Positions 16,943 through 25,562 of a stretch of 64,000 bases of DNA are shown here, piece after piece. The first letter of the stretch is position 1. Each line of letters starts with the position of its first letter. This DNA is from Pedobacter insulae (GTDB taxonomy: Bacteria > Bacteroidota > Bacteroidia > Sphingobacteriales > Sphingobacteriaceae). The stretch lies in the NCBI RefSeq assembly GCF_900113525.1, contig NZ_FOPP01000009.1, positions 124,001 to 188,000 of the forward strand, given 5' to 3'. Made by a program: the position numbers and the translations under genes. The notes under the pieces were generated by a model that saw only the letters and a program-made list of their open reading frames with translations, had not been told where the DNA came from and did no database searches.

Positions 16943-17181
16943 AAATCGAAGAAATCATTTAAAAACGATTTCTTTTTTCGGTATGGCTGCTGCGTATGTC
17001 CGTAACTTTTATAATCCTTTTCGTAATTGTCTTTTCTGGAATAATGATCTGCAGTATTATCCATAATTTTCTCAAGTTCGCCACGATCTAACCAAATTCC
17101 GCGACAATTTGGACAATAATCGATTTCAACCCCACGTTTTTCGGTCATTAAAAGTGTTTCGTTACAAGAAGGACATTTCAT
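16939..17181 (-). CDS. Small TFIIB-type zinc-ribbon protein
   Basis: From ATG 17181 this 80-residue protein starts MKCPSCNETLLM and continues DYCPNCRGIWLDRGELEKI, the zf-TFIIB domain with two CxxC pairs that bind one zinc. The C-terminal half is charged and rich in Tyr and Lys. The function of these widespread bacterial proteins is unknown. The open frame extends ten codons upstream, but MKCPSC is the conserved beginning of the family. It ends tail-to-tail with the EamA gene, overlapping it by four bases. Confidence 0.8.
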   Translation of the reverse strand: MKCPSCNETLLMTEKRGVEIDYCPNCRGIWLDRGELEKIMDNTADHYSRKDNYEKDYKSYGHTQQPYRKKKSFLNDFFDF

Positions 17182-17223
17182 AGTGCTATTTTTACAAAGT
17201 TTATTATTCAATAATAACGAAAA

Positions 17224-18399
17224 TCAAGTGCTTTTAGTGTCTTGGTTCGAGTTTTTTAACATAGAATACAAACCAAATAGGGGGCCTAATGCTAGGACTA
17301 CAAAAATATAGTGGGCATTCTCTCTTGTCATCACTATATTTATTAACTGTATGCTTACGATGGTTATGCTAAAGCCTATGCAATTTACAATCGTTAAAGA
17401 CGATCCTTTTAGTTCTAAGGAAACATTTTGTGCAACTAAGGTTGAAAACAGCGGTGAATCAGCGATCACAGCCATACTCCAAATCATTAAGAATATGACC
17501 AAAACCGTTATTGAGTCTGTTTGTAAGAAGATGGGAGAAAGTAGGCAACAAATGCCAGAAATTGCTAAGGCCAGTGTTGCCAACCTTTTGGTGCCAAAGC
17601 GATTTGCCAGCAGGCCACTACCAACGCATGCTAAGCTCCCCATTACGATGATAAAAAAAGACAATAAAGGGACGTTTAACTGGGTTTGATAATGGTAATT
17701 GTAATTCGCTAGCATGACGGGAATAAATACCCAGAAAGTGTACAACTCCCACATGTGACCGAAATACCCAAAGGCGGCAGCTCTAAATCCGTTATTTTTG
17801 AAGCTATGTCTAAAGGCACCCAATTTTAATTGCTGGCCTGGCTTTCTATACGGACCATCGGGTACCAGAGAAAATAAAACTGCCCCTCCTGCTAGTGAAA
17901 GCACTGAGGTTGTAAAGATTACATATTTCCAAGGTAAAGTGGCAAAGCCGCTTTTAAGGAAATGCGGAAATGCTGTTCCTAACACTAAAGCCCCAACTAA
18001 AAAGCCTAAAGATTTTCCGAGCCCTTTCTCATAATGATCTGCAGCAATTTTCATCCCTATGGGATATATTCCAGCTAGAAAAAAACCTGTAAAAAACCTA
18101 CAGATAAAAAGTAAGGATAGGTTTGTGCCGTTTAAACCAAGCATGAGGTTAAAGGCAGCTGCGACGCATGCACAAATGAAGAATATTTTAACGGGAGAAA
18201 AACGATCTGCAATACCCAATATGGCGAAAAGTAAAGTTCCTGTAATAAAGCCTGCTTGTACAGAATTTGTTAGATAGGCTAAGTAATCGGAAGATAGGTT
18301 AAACTGCACAGCTATATCGTCCATTACAGCATTCCCGCCGAACCATATAGAGGTACAAAAGAATTGAGCAATAACAATTATTGGTAAAATTCTTCTCAT
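17224..18399 (-). CDS. MFS transporter
   Basis: This 391-residue protein has about twelve hydrophobic helices and the MFS arrangement of two six-helix halves. An acidic and basic loop between helices 2 and 3 (GIADRFSPVKIF) corresponds to motif A, and CRFFTGFFLAGIYPIGMKIAADHY is a typical fourth-helix segment (given here only by its key residues R, G and P). It acts in the inner membrane; the substrate is unknown. It is transcribed away from the small gene at 18504, with about 100 bases of AT-rich promoter region between them. Confidence 0.85.
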   Translation of the reverse strand: MRRILPIIVIAQFFCTSIWFGGNAVMDDIAVQFNLSSDYLAYLTNSVQAGFITGTLLFAILGIADRFSPVKIFFICACVAAAFNLMLGLNGTNLSLLFICRFFTGFFLAGIYPIGMKIAADHYEKGLGKSLGFLVGALVLGTAFPHFLKSGFATLPWKYVIFTTSVLSLAGGAVLFSLVPDGPYRKPGQQLKLGAFRHSFKNNGFRAAAFGYFGHMWELYTFWVFIPVMLANYNYHYQTQLNVPLLSFFIIVMGSLACVGSGLLANRFGTKRLATLALAISGICCLLSPIFLQTDSITVLVIFLMIWSMAVIADSPLFSTLVAQNVSLELKGSSLTIVNCIGFSITIVSIQLINIVMTRENAHYIFVVLALGPLFGLYSMLKNSNQDTKST

Positions 18400-18503
18400 T
18401 TGCCCGTTATCGTTTTTTTTTAATAAAGTTAAAACTATTGCTAATATGTTGTTGTTAATCTAGTTACCGAAATAAAACGTTATTTATTCTTAAAAATTTA
18501 GTT

Positions 18504-18785
18504 ATGAAATCAACCTTGTCTAAAGTTAAGAAAATGAACGGTCTCATTACCAACAGAATTATCGAACTTCAGGATCAAGGTTATTTGTACGATTTTATGA
18601 GTGTCGGAAAGCAGCAGTTTTTATGTTTACAGGATAGTGTTTGTTTTCATGCGCCTGATGTTTCGATCAAACTCATCGATCAATTATATGATCAAGTGGA
18701 TAAATGCTATAAATACATGCATGCTGTTGAAACGGCAAGTGGCTGTAAGGGCTTATTACTCGAAGGGCGAATCTATACTAATTAA
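18504..18785 (+). CDS. Conserved-looking hypothetical protein (93 aa)
   Basis: This 93-residue soluble protein has no signal peptide or recognised domain. The pattern is a helix-rich start (ITNRIIELQDQGYLYDF), a short strand segment (KQQFLCLQDSVCFH) and a helical end. Codon use and composition look like those of real neighbours, and the frame is closed by a hairpin terminator four bases later, which supports a real gene. I cannot assign a role. Confidence 0.6.
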   Translation: MKSTLSKVKKMNGLITNRIIELQDQGYLYDFMSVGKQQFLCLQDSVCFHAPDVSIKLIDQLYDQVDKCYKYMHAVETASGCKGLLLEGRIYTN

Positions 18786-18788
18786 AAC

Positions 18789-18822
18789 ATGAAGGGATCC
18801 ATCTTTCGATGAATCCCTTCAT
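18789..18822. terminator. Hairpin between convergent genes
   Basis: ATGAAGGGAT (18789-18798) pairs perfectly with ATCCCTTCAT (18813-18822) around a 14-base loop. It lies between the ends of two convergent genes (18785 and 18845). U-runs are weak, so it may be a modest bidirectional terminator. Confidence 0.55.
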
Positions 18823-18844
18823 ATCCATAATTAACCGGTTAAAC

Positions 18845-20491
18845 TTATTGGCAATTTGTAGAAACAAATAATCCTTCGATGTTTAATTTGTTTGTTGCTG
18901 CATCATAAACAGCTTTTCCGGTGATGTCTTTTCCGGCCGGCAAAACAAAGTTATTTTTATCGAATTTAACTTGCGTAGTATACCATCTGCCCGCCATGTA
19001 TGCTTCAATGAAATAAGTTGTGCCATTTTCGAACTTAGCTGTAGCTTTACCGTTTTGCAGGTATAAATAAGTATAATCATACCAGTTTCCGTTAGCTTTT
19101 GATACGTAAACAAAAGCATTTAAACCAGTAGCAATCTTTTTACTGCTACATTTTACCTGAATATTTAACGATACGTCAACAATGTCTGGTGGAGTTCCTT
19201 CAGGAATGGTTAGGGTTGTGCTTTGTCCACAAAGGTTTGCATATTCCTGACTTTCTGCAATCAATTTATTGCTGTTGTCGTAAAGTACAAATTTACCTTT
19301 ACCAGAAGGTAAATTCAATAATGTTTTCTTGGTTTCAGTTCCATTCGCTAGATAGATTGAGCCAGGATAATTTGTCTTACCTCCATTTGCTGTAACAACA
19401 TACAATTTATAATACTGTGAATTAGAGAATTTCGGAGCTTTAATGGTTAGTGTGCCGCCGTTATTTCCGCAAGTTCCATAATACCAGTCAAAATTCCAGT
19501 AAGAAAGGTGACTAACGTTCATTTTTGCTACCAATTTCCCTGCATTGTTCTTCACAAAGGTTGTAGTTCCTTCTAAGGTCCATTGTCCCGTTTCCTCGTT
19601 CAAACTCCACAAAGGTATGGTTTCATTTTCCTTTACTACTGCTCCGGTGTTCGGATTGATTAAGGTATTGCTCACTTCCATTTCTACAACAATTGGTTTA
19701 GAGAATCCCTTTACCTCTTTATTGCCTGCATAGATGTCGATTGCTAAAAATCCTCCCGTTACAAAAACAACACCACCATTTATAGCTTGTCCGTTCGCTC
19801 CAACTGCGTTACCGGCATAAAATCCACCTGGAAATGCTGCAACCGATTCTGGATTTGAGGGGCCATAATGTACAACTTTCGCTTCAATTTGATTAGCATT
19901 GATAACTTGTCCCGCACCATCTAAAAAGCTAGTTCCAGCTGCAATCGTGATATTAGATTTTTCTGGCATCGCTGGATTTGTAGCTGTTGTTAGCACCATC
20001 TCCGTAGTTGCGGTTCCATTGGTGATATTACGTGTTGCTACCACCACACCTGTACCAGCGGCAGGATTTGCATATTCAACTAATTGCACGATATATTGAA
20101 GCGGTTCTGTTGCACTGGTAACCGTAATGTTTTGAGTGGTCGGCGCGAATCCCGGAACATTTGCACTTATGGTAAATTTAATAGGATTTGTTTCAGAAGG
20201 CGCTGCATTTTCAGCTAAAGCCAATTGTAGGAACCCACGAGAAGCTTCGAAGTCCTTTCCTCCTGTATTAGTTACCACTAGATCAGCATTTTGACCGCTA
20301 ATGTTAACCTCAAAATCTTGTGGGTTATTTGTAGCGCCTGTTTTAGCATTCACAAATCTTACCATAATTGGAGATTGGAATACGTCGGTGTTTACAATGA
20401 TGTCAACGTTTTCTACTGGGTTTTTACAGCTACCATAAAGCATGAATACAACTGCTAATGCAGCCATTATTTTTTTGGATATAAATTTCAT
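18845..20491 (-). CDS. Surface lipoprotein of unknown function
   Basis: This 548-residue protein has a lipoprotein signal with lipobox YGSC (Cys about 23) followed by KNP. The mature part is beta-rich. A middle segment with VVEMEVSNTLINPNTG, IPLWSLNEETGQWTLEGT and VSHLSYWNFDW resembles the module seen in several extracellular adhesion or matrix-type proteins, where a Trp-rich strand follows an EETGxW motif. The C-terminal 200 residues contain repeats of short Ig-like strands. It lies 11 bases after the beta-barrel gene at 20503-21174, so the two form an operon and probably one outer-membrane unit. Confidence 0.65.
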   Translation of the reverse strand: MKFISKKIMAALAVVFMLYGSCKNPVENVDIIVNTDVFQSPIMVRFVNAKTGATNNPQDFEVNISGQNADLVVTNTGGKDFEASRGFLQLALAENAAPSETNPIKFTISANVPGFAPTTQNITVTSATEPLQYIVQLVEYANPAAGTGVVVATRNITNGTATTEMVLTTATNPAMPEKSNITIAAGTSFLDGAGQVINANQIEAKVVHYGPSNPESVAAFPGGFYAGNAVGANGQAINGGVVFVTGGFLAIDIYAGNKEVKGFSKPIVVEMEVSNTLINPNTGAVVKENETIPLWSLNEETGQWTLEGTTTFVKNNAGKLVAKMNVSHLSYWNFDWYYGTCGNNGGTLTIKAPKFSNSQYYKLYVVTANGGKTNYPGSIYLANGTETKKTLLNLPSGKGKFVLYDNSNKLIAESQEYANLCGQSTTLTIPEGTPPDIVDVSLNIQVKCSSKKIATGLNAFVYVSKANGNWYDYTYLYLQNGKATAKFENGTTYFIEAYMAGRWYTTQVKFDKNNFVLPAGKDITGKAVYDAATNKLNIEGLFVSTNCQ

Positions 20492-20502
20492 CGAGAGATT
20501 TT

Positions 20503-21174
20503 TTAGAATTTGAAATTAAAATTTAATTGAGCAACTGGCATGAAGCGGTAACCTTTCATGTTCTCTTGAATGATTGCTTCATTAGGGTCGTTCTCGCTTA
20601 GACGTTTAGTACCAACAATGGTAACTGATGGTGCCGAAAGGTAGTAAGCTCCCAGGTCGAAGTTCACATTAAATCTTTTCTTCGGAATTCCTTTGCCGAA
20701 GCCAAAACCGAAATAGGGTGCAATCGTACCCCAGTCTGCAGTTACATCTAAACTGCCAATTTCTGCTGGAGTAAAGGTCATGTCCTCAAATTTTTGTGTG
20801 TCTTTTGGCGTTAAGTAAATGGATGCTTCTGCACTAGCAAGATAAGCTACACCACCAACCAATCGAATGCCTTTAAGTGGCATAAATTCTGCCAAGGCTT
20901 GCACAGTATTAAATTTGCCGCTTGCTTTGTTAGTGGTTTTAAAACCATCAATCTTTAAAAGGTCGTTTGCGGAGGCCTGTGCATAACTGCCACCAAATCT
21001 CAACCCTATTTTAGGAGTTAATACATAGCGAAAATTCACACCAATGCCTTGAGTGCCTACCATAACTTGTAGCGACATGTCTTTTTTTACCTTAGTGGTG
21101 TCAGCCATCTGGCTCCATGCCATCGAAACAAAAGCAAAGGAGAAGATGATGAGAGAGAGTAATTTTTTCTTCAT
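20503..21174 (-). CDS. Outer-membrane beta-barrel protein
   Basis: This 223-residue protein has a signal peptide (ending MAWSQ) and alternating hydrophobic strands such as VGGVAYLASAEASIYL and APYFGFGFGKG, ending with Phe in FNFKF, as is usual for small outer-membrane barrels of the OmpA/OmpW size. It precedes the surface lipoprotein by 11 bases and is probably co-expressed with it. No specific function is evident. Confidence 0.7.
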   Translation of the reverse strand: MKKKLLSLIIFSFAFVSMAWSQMADTTKVKKDMSLQVMVGTQGIGVNFRYVLTPKIGLRFGGSYAQASANDLLKIDGFKTTNKASGKFNTVQALAEFMPLKGIRLVGGVAYLASAEASIYLTPKDTQKFEDMTFTPAEIGSLDVTADWGTIAPYFGFGFGKGIPKKRFNVNFDLGAYYLSAPSVTIVGTKRLSENDPNEAIIQENMKGYRFMPVAQLNFNFKF

Positions 21175-21429
21175 GAGTTATACGTTAGTTTTTTCGCAAA
21201 AATAGTCTAAAAAATGACAAATCGAAATAAGTGGTAACAAAGCCAGCTAAGAAATTTCTTGCTACTACTCCCTATTAATTTATTAAATACTTACTCCTAT
21301 TTAGAATAATTTCTTTTTAATCTTTTTAATAAAATTTTAACCTAGATTATAGTTTTTTTACAAGTGCAATTTCTCGCTTTTATTTTTATAACTTGATGAT
21401 AATTAAATATTTATAATCCTAAAAATGAT

Positions 21430-22128
21430 ATGCTGATGCTGATGATTTGTGAAAATGACCATGTTAGAAACCTCGCTAATTTTGATGTTTTAATTGCTAA
21501 AATTATAAGTTATGGAAATCACTATAAACCTACAAAAGGAAGCATTCAGCTAGCGGCTTTATCCCTTGTTTCGCAAAATGCCCACGCTTCAATTGCTAAT
21601 GTAACATTGTTGATGGAACAATACTTGCATTCGGTTTCTATAAGAGAATTGGCTTTCGAAACGCTCAAGCAGGTAAACAAAAATTTATTTAAAATACTTA
21701 GATCAACTACCACTATCAGTGAAATGGAGATGTATATGTTGGTAGGGAGCGGTAAAGTTTTACATAGTCAATTTGCATCCCAACAACGATATGATTTTTT
21801 GTTGGACAATTTTTGTAGTATTATTAAGTTGTTAAAAACCAATGTATTTTATATGCCGAAAGAAGAAGGTCTTAAAATTCCGAATCTAGAGGATTTCTAC
21901 AGTATATTATATCTCAAGAATACGGAAGTGAAAAGAAATTGCGCCTTTCTAAGTAACGCGTGTATCATTCGAAATGAAGTGATGTACAGGGAGGCGAATG
22001 GACTGGTAGCGCTGGCTGCCACCGTCAAGATGTATGTTAAATATCACTACGGCTGGGAGAGTACGCAGTTTAAGCAGATTGCAAACTTGGTTATTAGAAA
22101 GGCCAAAGCACCTATTAAAAAGGTATAA
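21430..22128 (+). CDS. Hypothetical helical protein (232 aa)
   Basis: This 232-residue protein has no signal peptide or membrane segment. It is helix-rich with a repeated pattern of ISxGNHYKPTKGSIQLAAL followed later by a similar segment, ending in a basic tail. I do not recognise a family. Two other ATGs lie within its first six codons. A 255-base AT-rich gap precedes it, in which I see no gene or clear hairpin. Confidence 0.55.
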   Translation: MLMLMICENDHVRNLANFDVLIAKIISYGNHYKPTKGSIQLAALSLVSQNAHASIANVTLLMEQYLHSVSIRELAFETLKQVNKNLFKILRSTTTISEMEMYMLVGSGKVLHSQFASQQRYDFLLDNFCSIIKLLKTNVFYMPKEEGLKIPNLEDFYSILYLKNTEVKRNCAFLSNACIIRNEVMYREANGLVALAATVKMYVKYHYGWESTQFKQIANLVIRKAKAPIKKV

Positions 22129-22198
22129 TTATTGTTAAATTAATCCTTATGCAATTTCTATTGTCATAGAATCATATTTGAACCACAACCTAATGCTA

Positions 22199-24058
22199 AT
22201 GAAAAGGATACACCATTTTTACATCTGCATGCTAAGCTTTGGCATGTTAGTTTTGCTAGCTTCCTTTGTTAACGAGCCAAAATTACCCTATAAAAAAGCA
22301 GGGTTAACTACGCAACAAGCGGCTGCTCATTTATTAAGCCGCTTTACTTATGGCGCCAAACCCGGCGATGTAGCTGATGTTGTAGAAATGGGACTTGAGA
22401 AATGGTTCGAACAACAGCTAAATGGGGATTTAGCTGATCCGATACTTAAAGAAGCATTAAGCAAGTTTGATGATATCAATCTAACCAATACTGAAGTAGA
22501 AAATAAGTACCCCCGAAATGCACAAGTGGTTAGGTTTGCTGTAAGGGATGGATTTATCCACAGAGATTCGGTGGCAAATGCAAAGGGACCAACCTATCGC
22601 GAGGCTATCTTGGCTTACAGAAAAACCAAAGGCTACAAGCCTCAGCAAGAACTTTACCGCCAGTTTATCAATCAAAAAATCACAAGAGCTATTTATACGG
22701 AAAATCAGTTCAGGGAGTTGATGACAGATTTTTGGTTCAATCACTTTAATGTTTCCCTGAGCAAGAATCAATGTGCGGCTTATGTTCCAGCATATGAAAG
22801 AGATATTATTAGGCCCCAGGTATTTGGGAAGTTCGAAAATCTAGTACTGAGTACTGCAAAATCTCCGGCCATGTTAATGTACTTAGATAATTTCAGTAGT
22901 GCCGGCGGTAGTATGGTTCTCAATGCTAAGAAAAAACCAGGTTTAAATGAGAATTATGCTCGTGAGGTAATGGAACTGCATACGTTGGGTGTAGATGGGG
23001 GGTATACACAAAGTGATGTAACACAGGCCGCACGCATTTTAACTGGGTGGACAATCGCGCCAATGGGTGACAATGGCTATGGTGCTGGTATGAAAAATGT
23101 GCTGGCCAAAATAGGAAATGATAAGTTGCATAAACTTGGTTATGTCCGTGAGGGCGATTTTCTTTTTGCGAAGAACCGCCATGACAATGGAGAAAAAGTA
23201 GTGTTGGGCAAAAAATTCCCAGCTGGTGGTGGTTATGAAGAGGGAGTAACGTTGTTAAAGATGCTGGCACATCATGAATCTACAGCCAAGTTTATCTCAA
23301 AAAAAATAGCCATTCGTTTTGTCAGCGATGCCCCTCCGCAAAGTCTAATTGAGAAAATGGCCAAAACCTTTTTGTCTACAAATGGGGATATTAAAAACGT
23401 CATCATCACGATGGTAAATTCACCGGAGTTTTGGTCGGCCAACGCACTTAGAGAAAAGACTAAGTCGCCTTTTGAGTTAGCAATTAGTGCGGTTAGAAGT
23501 CTAGATGCTAACGTTAAACAACCATATCAACTTTATAGCTGGATTAACAAAATGGGGCAACAGCTTTATTATTATCAGGCACCGACCGGCTTTCCAGACC
23601 GTGGTCAGTATTGGATCAATACAGGCTCCTTATTGAATAGAATGAATTTCGGATTGGCACTTGCTGCGCAACGTATTCCTGGAATTACCTTTGATCTAAC
23701 AGCTTTGAACAAAAATAAAGAGCCCGAAAGTGCAGAAGCAGCGCTGGTTACCTACAGCAAATTGCTGATGCCAGAACGAAGATTGGATGCTACCATCGAA
23801 CGGTTAAAGCCAATGGTAACTGACCCTAATTTAGAATCGAATGTTGCTGCTGCGGCCGAAAAGAATTCAGCTTCGAAGCAAATGGGTTTAATGATGAATG
23901 AGGATGCTAATTTAATGGCTGAGGGTTCAGATTTAAAAAAATTAAAAGGAAAGAAAGCACTAACCAGTACTATTACCCCACTTAAAACCGGCAACAACAC
24001 CATGCTGGCCCAGGTGGTAGGTGTAATTATTGGCTCACCAGAGTTTCAACGTAAATAA
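22199..24058 (+). CDS. DUF1800 family protein
   Basis: From ATG 22199 the protein has 619 residues; the frame opens further upstream only through a TTG. A hydrophobic N-terminal segment (MLSFGMLVLLASFV) indicates export. The body has the DUF1800 pattern: HLLSRFTYGAKPGDV, LMTDFWFNHFNV, NENYAREVMELHTLGVDGGY and ARILTGWTI. This family nearly always pairs with DUF1501, as here, seven bases downstream. The function is unknown; the pair is widespread in Bacteroidota and Planctomycetota and is thought to act at or beyond the cell envelope. An alternative ATG is at 22193. Confidence 0.85.
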   Translation: MKRIHHFYICMLSFGMLVLLASFVNEPKLPYKKAGLTTQQAAAHLLSRFTYGAKPGDVADVVEMGLEKWFEQQLNGDLADPILKEALSKFDDINLTNTEVENKYPRNAQVVRFAVRDGFIHRDSVANAKGPTYREAILAYRKTKGYKPQQELYRQFINQKITRAIYTENQFRELMTDFWFNHFNVSLSKNQCAAYVPAYERDIIRPQVFGKFENLVLSTAKSPAMLMYLDNFSSAGGSMVLNAKKKPGLNENYAREVMELHTLGVDGGYTQSDVTQAARILTGWTIAPMGDNGYGAGMKNVLAKIGNDKLHKLGYVREGDFLFAKNRHDNGEKVVLGKKFPAGGGYEEGVTLLKMLAHHESTAKFISKKIAIRFVSDAPPQSLIEKMAKTFLSTNGDIKNVIITMVNSPEFWSANALREKTKSPFELAISAVRSLDANVKQPYQLYSWINKMGQQLYYYQAPTGFPDRGQYWINTGSLLNRMNFGLALAAQRIPGITFDLTALNKNKEPESAEAALVTYSKLLMPERRLDATIERLKPMVTDPNLESNVAAAAEKNSASKQMGLMMNEDANLMAEGSDLKKLKGKKALTSTITPLKTGNNTMLAQVVGVIIGSPEFQRK

Positions 24059-24065
24059 TATTATC

Positions 24066-25331
24066 ATGACATCGAGAAGAGGTTTTATTAAAGCTGGCGG
24101 ATTAGCCTTATTCGGAATTGGTTTAGGTGGCATCCCGGGATTTTTGGCCGAGGCGGTGGCAAGTACCGACCCCTTGGGTTTGTTTAAGAGACGAAAAATA
24201 ATGGTTTGTATCTTTCAAAGAGGCGCAATGGACGGGTTAATGGCCGTTACACCTTTTACTGATCCATATCTGAAAGCTGCCCGGCCAGGTTTATTTATGT
24301 CGGCAGTTGCAAGTCAGAAAAACAGACCTTTAATCGATTTGGATGGGCGTTTTGGTCTCCATCCTGCTATGTCGGCTTTTGAACCCATGTTTAAAGAAAA
24401 GAGAATGGCTATCGTACATGGCATTGGTTCACCAAATAGTACCCGATCGCATTTCGACGCGCAAGACTTTATGGAGTCCGGAACACCTTTTAAAAAAGGT
24501 ACCGAAAGTGGATGGCTTAACCGGGCTGTCGGATTGCTTGGACATGATGCAGCAACGCCTTTTCAGGCTGTAAGCTTAACATCGTCTTTACCCCGATCTT
24601 TCTACGGTGATCACCCAGCAGTGGCCATCCGTAATCTAGCCGATTTTAACATTCAAATGAAAGGGAATCAAGCTAGCGTTAACAATACTGCTAGAACTTT
24701 CGAAGATTTATACGACCAAACTTCTTCAGGCTTGCTAAAAAGCACCGGCAAAGAAAGCTTTGAGGCAATTAAGATGCTTCAAAAAACCGATATCAAAAAC
24801 TATAGGCCCGAAAATAATGTGGTTTACCCGAATACGGCATTAGGTAATTCTTTGAAGCAAATTGCGCAACTTATAAAAATGGATGTAGGAATGGAGGTCG
24901 CATTTGCAGAATCGGGCGGGTGGGATACGCATTTTAACCAAGGAACAGACACGGGTGTTTTTGCAAGAAATGTAAACGATCTAAGTAATTCTATCATAGC
25001 CTTTTGGAGCGATATGGCAAAATATCAAGATGATGTAACGCTCATGACTATGACTGAGTTTGGAAGAACCGTTGCACAAAACGGTACCGGTGGCACAGAT
25101 CATGGTCGTGGTTCTTGTAATTTTATTCTTGGAAACAGTGTAAAAGGTGGCATGGTTCATGGCTTAGTTAATCCGCTAGCGAAAGAAAACCTGGAAGACG
25201 GCAGAGATTTACCAGTGACTACGGATTTTAGAAGTGTATTTAGCGAAGTTGCAGATAAACATTTAGGGATTAAGAATGACAAAATCCTTTTCCCTGAATG
25301 GAATGGGAAACAAATCGGGGTAATGTTATAA
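24066..25331 (+). CDS. DUF1501 family protein with Tat signal
   Basis: This 421-residue protein starts TSRRGFIKAGGLALFGIG, a twin-arginine signal, so it is exported folded. Conserved DUF1501 segments are VCIFQRGAMDGLMAV, LHPAMSAFEPMFKE, HFDAQDFMESG, ESGGWDTHFNQG and MTEFGRTVAQNG followed by DHGRG; they resemble the alkaline-phosphatase/sulfatase metal-site layout. It is co-transcribed with DUF1800 just upstream. The ATG at 24066 is chosen over the earlier open frame from 24030, which overlaps DUF1800 and lacks the signal. The reaction is not established. Confidence 0.85.
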   Translation: MTSRRGFIKAGGLALFGIGLGGIPGFLAEAVASTDPLGLFKRRKIMVCIFQRGAMDGLMAVTPFTDPYLKAARPGLFMSAVASQKNRPLIDLDGRFGLHPAMSAFEPMFKEKRMAIVHGIGSPNSTRSHFDAQDFMESGTPFKKGTESGWLNRAVGLLGHDAATPFQAVSLTSSLPRSFYGDHPAVAIRNLADFNIQMKGNQASVNNTARTFEDLYDQTSSGLLKSTGKESFEAIKMLQKTDIKNYRPENNVVYPNTALGNSLKQIAQLIKMDVGMEVAFAESGGWDTHFNQGTDTGVFARNVNDLSNSIIAFWSDMAKYQDDVTLMTMTEFGRTVAQNGTGGTDHGRGSCNFILGNSVKGGMVHGLVNPLAKENLEDGRDLPVTTDFRSVFSEVADKHLGIKNDKILFPEWNGKQIGVML

Positions 25332-25339
25332 AATTGTTT

Positions 25340-25465
25340 CGTCATTGCAAGGGTTGTTCGTCATTGCGAGCGTAGCGAAGCAATCTAAACGGAGATTGCT
25401 TCGCTACGCTCGCAATGACGGGAGGTTACCTCGCAATGACGGGCGGTTACTTCGCAATCACGCAG
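25340..25465. repeat. REP-like palindromic repeat cluster
   Basis: The core is a perfect inverted repeat of 28-base arms (25359-25386 and 25393-25420) around a six-base loop, beginning CGTCATTGCGAGCG. Partial copies of the same end sequence flank it (about 25340, 25430 and 25451). A related element with the same outer sequence but a different inner part lies at 42652-42770. Such REP-like hairpins are typical dispersed intergenic repeats, probably mobilised in trans. The short reading frame through it is an artefact. Confidence 0.8.
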
Positions 25466-25562
25466 GTTGCCCCCTTTCCTGTAACAAATTCTCTAGACAC
25501 CTTCTTTTCCTTGTTAAAATAATAGCAAAGCCTTACCTTTCAGCATAACTATTTAACCAACT

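Noticed and set aside
25345..25548. Short protein-like frame through the repeat cluster
   Set aside because: It is produced by the palindromic REP sequence and has repeated arginine/asparagine blocks typical of such artefacts.
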